7,023 nucleotides of DNA from Ruminococcaceae bacterium UBA866. GTDB lineage: Bacteria; Bacillota; Clostridia; Oscillospirales; Ruminococcaceae. The notes under the pieces were generated by a model that worked only from the letters and a program-made list of their open reading frames with translations, did not search any database and was not told the DNA's origin. The translations under genes were made by a program, and so were the position numbers. Where the stretch lies: positions 5,836 to 12,858 of the forward strand of contig DBGA01000004.1 in the NCBI GenBank assembly GCA_002295325.1. Reading direction: 5' to 3'. The first letter of the stretch is position 1, and every line of letters begins with the position of its first letter. Below, piece after piece: positions 6,242 to 7,023 of this stretch.

Positions 6242-7023
6242 ATGAAAAAGATAATAGCAACGTTTTTGGCAATCGTGACGGTTGCTACAGTTTTCGTGGG
6301 GTGTGATGGTAGCAATAGCGTGAAAAATAAAGTTGTACCATATCCTGTATCAGTAAACAATGTGACCATTGAAAAAGCGCCAAAGGCAGTTGGCTCGTTA
6401 TCACCAGTTCTGACAAAAATATTGACTGATTTAGGATATACAAGTAAAATTGTAGGCTATACAGATGGAGAGGTTTTGCCGGAAATTCCTGTCCCTGAGC
6501 AAGTTGCGCCTGAACCCGAGGGATTTAGATGGTTTTGGGAGAAAAAAGTAGAGCCTGTTATTACTGAGCCTGTACCCGAACTACCAAAAGGCGAAATTGG
6601 AACAGCGCTCAAGCCTAACCTTGAAAAAATTGGTGAATATCTACCTGAAATAATTTTTACTACAGTTCCAATTACCAAAGCTCAGATGGATAAACTCGAT
6701 GCTGTGAAAATAAAAATTGTGGTTATTCCTGCTGCCAAAACAATTGAACAGTTAAAAGAAAACTATATTTCTATTATAAAAGCAATGGCTGGACAAAAAG
6801 AAGCAGATGCTATGGGACAAGAGCTTGTTTTGGAAACCCAGCGTCAGATTGACCACATTTCATCGGTTGTGCCACAGCCTAAACTTAGCTATTTGTATAT
6901 TTGCTCGATTGATCCCTTGATTGCAACAGGAGATACTTATGAGTCTAGCTTGATTTCATTAGTTGCAACCAATTTAGCAGGTGAGTTTAATACATATACT
7001 GTAACTCCAGAGCAATTAGCCAC
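6242..7023 (+). CDS. ABC transporter substrate-binding lipoprotein, BtuF/FepB type, 3' end missing
   Basis: 260 codons are present before the window ends without a stop. A lipoprotein signal peptide comes first: MKK, a hydrophobic run, then FVGC with the lipidated Cys at 21. The mature part has the two-lobed class III binding-protein pattern for siderophores, haem or cobalamin: AVGSLSPVLTKILTDLGYTSKIVGYTD (about 49-75) and GTALKPNLEKIGEYLPEIIFTT (120-141). The long connecting helix follows (about 170-208), then the second lobe with LYICSIDPLIATGDTYESSLISLV. Family members here usually have a short segment such as YP-x-LPKVG, whereas this protein has a Pro/Glu-rich stretch at about 77-118. The ligand cannot be told. 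GGAGG (6232-6236) sits five bases before the ATG. It is divergent from ilvB; permease and ATPase genes would be expected past the right edge. Confidence 0.85.
   Translation, partial: MKKIIATFLAIVTVATVFVGCDGSNSVKNKVVPYPVSVNNVTIEKAPKAVGSLSPVLTKILTDLGYTSKIVGYTDGEVLPEIPVPEQVAPEPEGFRWFWEKKVEPVITEPVPELPKGEIGTALKPNLEKIGEYLPEIIFTTVPITKAQMDKLDAVKIKIVVIPAAKTIEQLKENYISIIKAMAGQKEADAMGQELVLETQRQIDHISSVVPQPKLSYLYICSIDPLIATGDTYESSLISLVATNLAGEFNTYTVTPEQLA

Overview
The window is AT-rich, with strong GGAGG-type ribosome binding sites, sigma-A-like promoters and short clostridial-style proteins. Together with the sequence style of the ketol-acid reductoisomerase and acetolactate synthase, this suggests a low-GC Firmicute of the class Clostridia, probably an anaerobic or gut-type Eubacteriales. 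Genus cannot be read from the sequence.

Left part (1-1564). A minus-strand gene appears to start at about 71 and runs off the left edge; it is supported mainly by a good promoter. Divergent from it is a plus-strand pair: a Nudix hydrolase of the Ap4A-hydrolase type (257-670) and a small stand-alone Smr-domain protein (692-940). This pair ends in a long hairpin (942-977) that also serves as terminator for a convergent minus-strand GNAT acetyltransferase (980-1507), which has a near-ideal promoter of its own.

Middle (1565-2570). A single-gene unit encodes an M55 D-aminopeptidase (DppA-like) with all expected metal and catalytic residues. It has its own promoter. The hairpins at its two ends, its own terminator and the ilvC terminator, are two copies of one related 39-bp palindrome.

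Right-centre (2570-6104). A minus-strand ilvB-ilvN-ilvC operon encodes acetolactate synthase catalytic and regulatory subunits and ketol-acid reductoisomerase. These catalyse the first two steps from pyruvate (or pyruvate plus 2-oxobutyrate) towards valine, leucine and isoleucine. The promoter is close to ilvB and leaves no room for a T-box. The two junctions are unusual: ilvB-ilvN carries a 54-bp twin-hairpin, MITE-like element plus two more palindromes, and ilvN-ilvC has a 204-nt spacer with three hairpins. IlvN keeps the valine-binding residues. IlvB has Val where the specificity-determining Trp of E. coli AHAS II sits.

Right edge (6105-7023). Divergent from ilvB, with its own promoter, is the start of a lipoprotein substrate-binding protein of the BtuF/FepB type. 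It has a Pro/Glu-rich insertion and is cut by the window end.

Most of this is ordinary housekeeping content. I do not see a convincing undescribed system. The parts most worth a second look are the palindromic elements inside the ilv operon and the possible hairpin-bridged ribosome binding site of ilvN.
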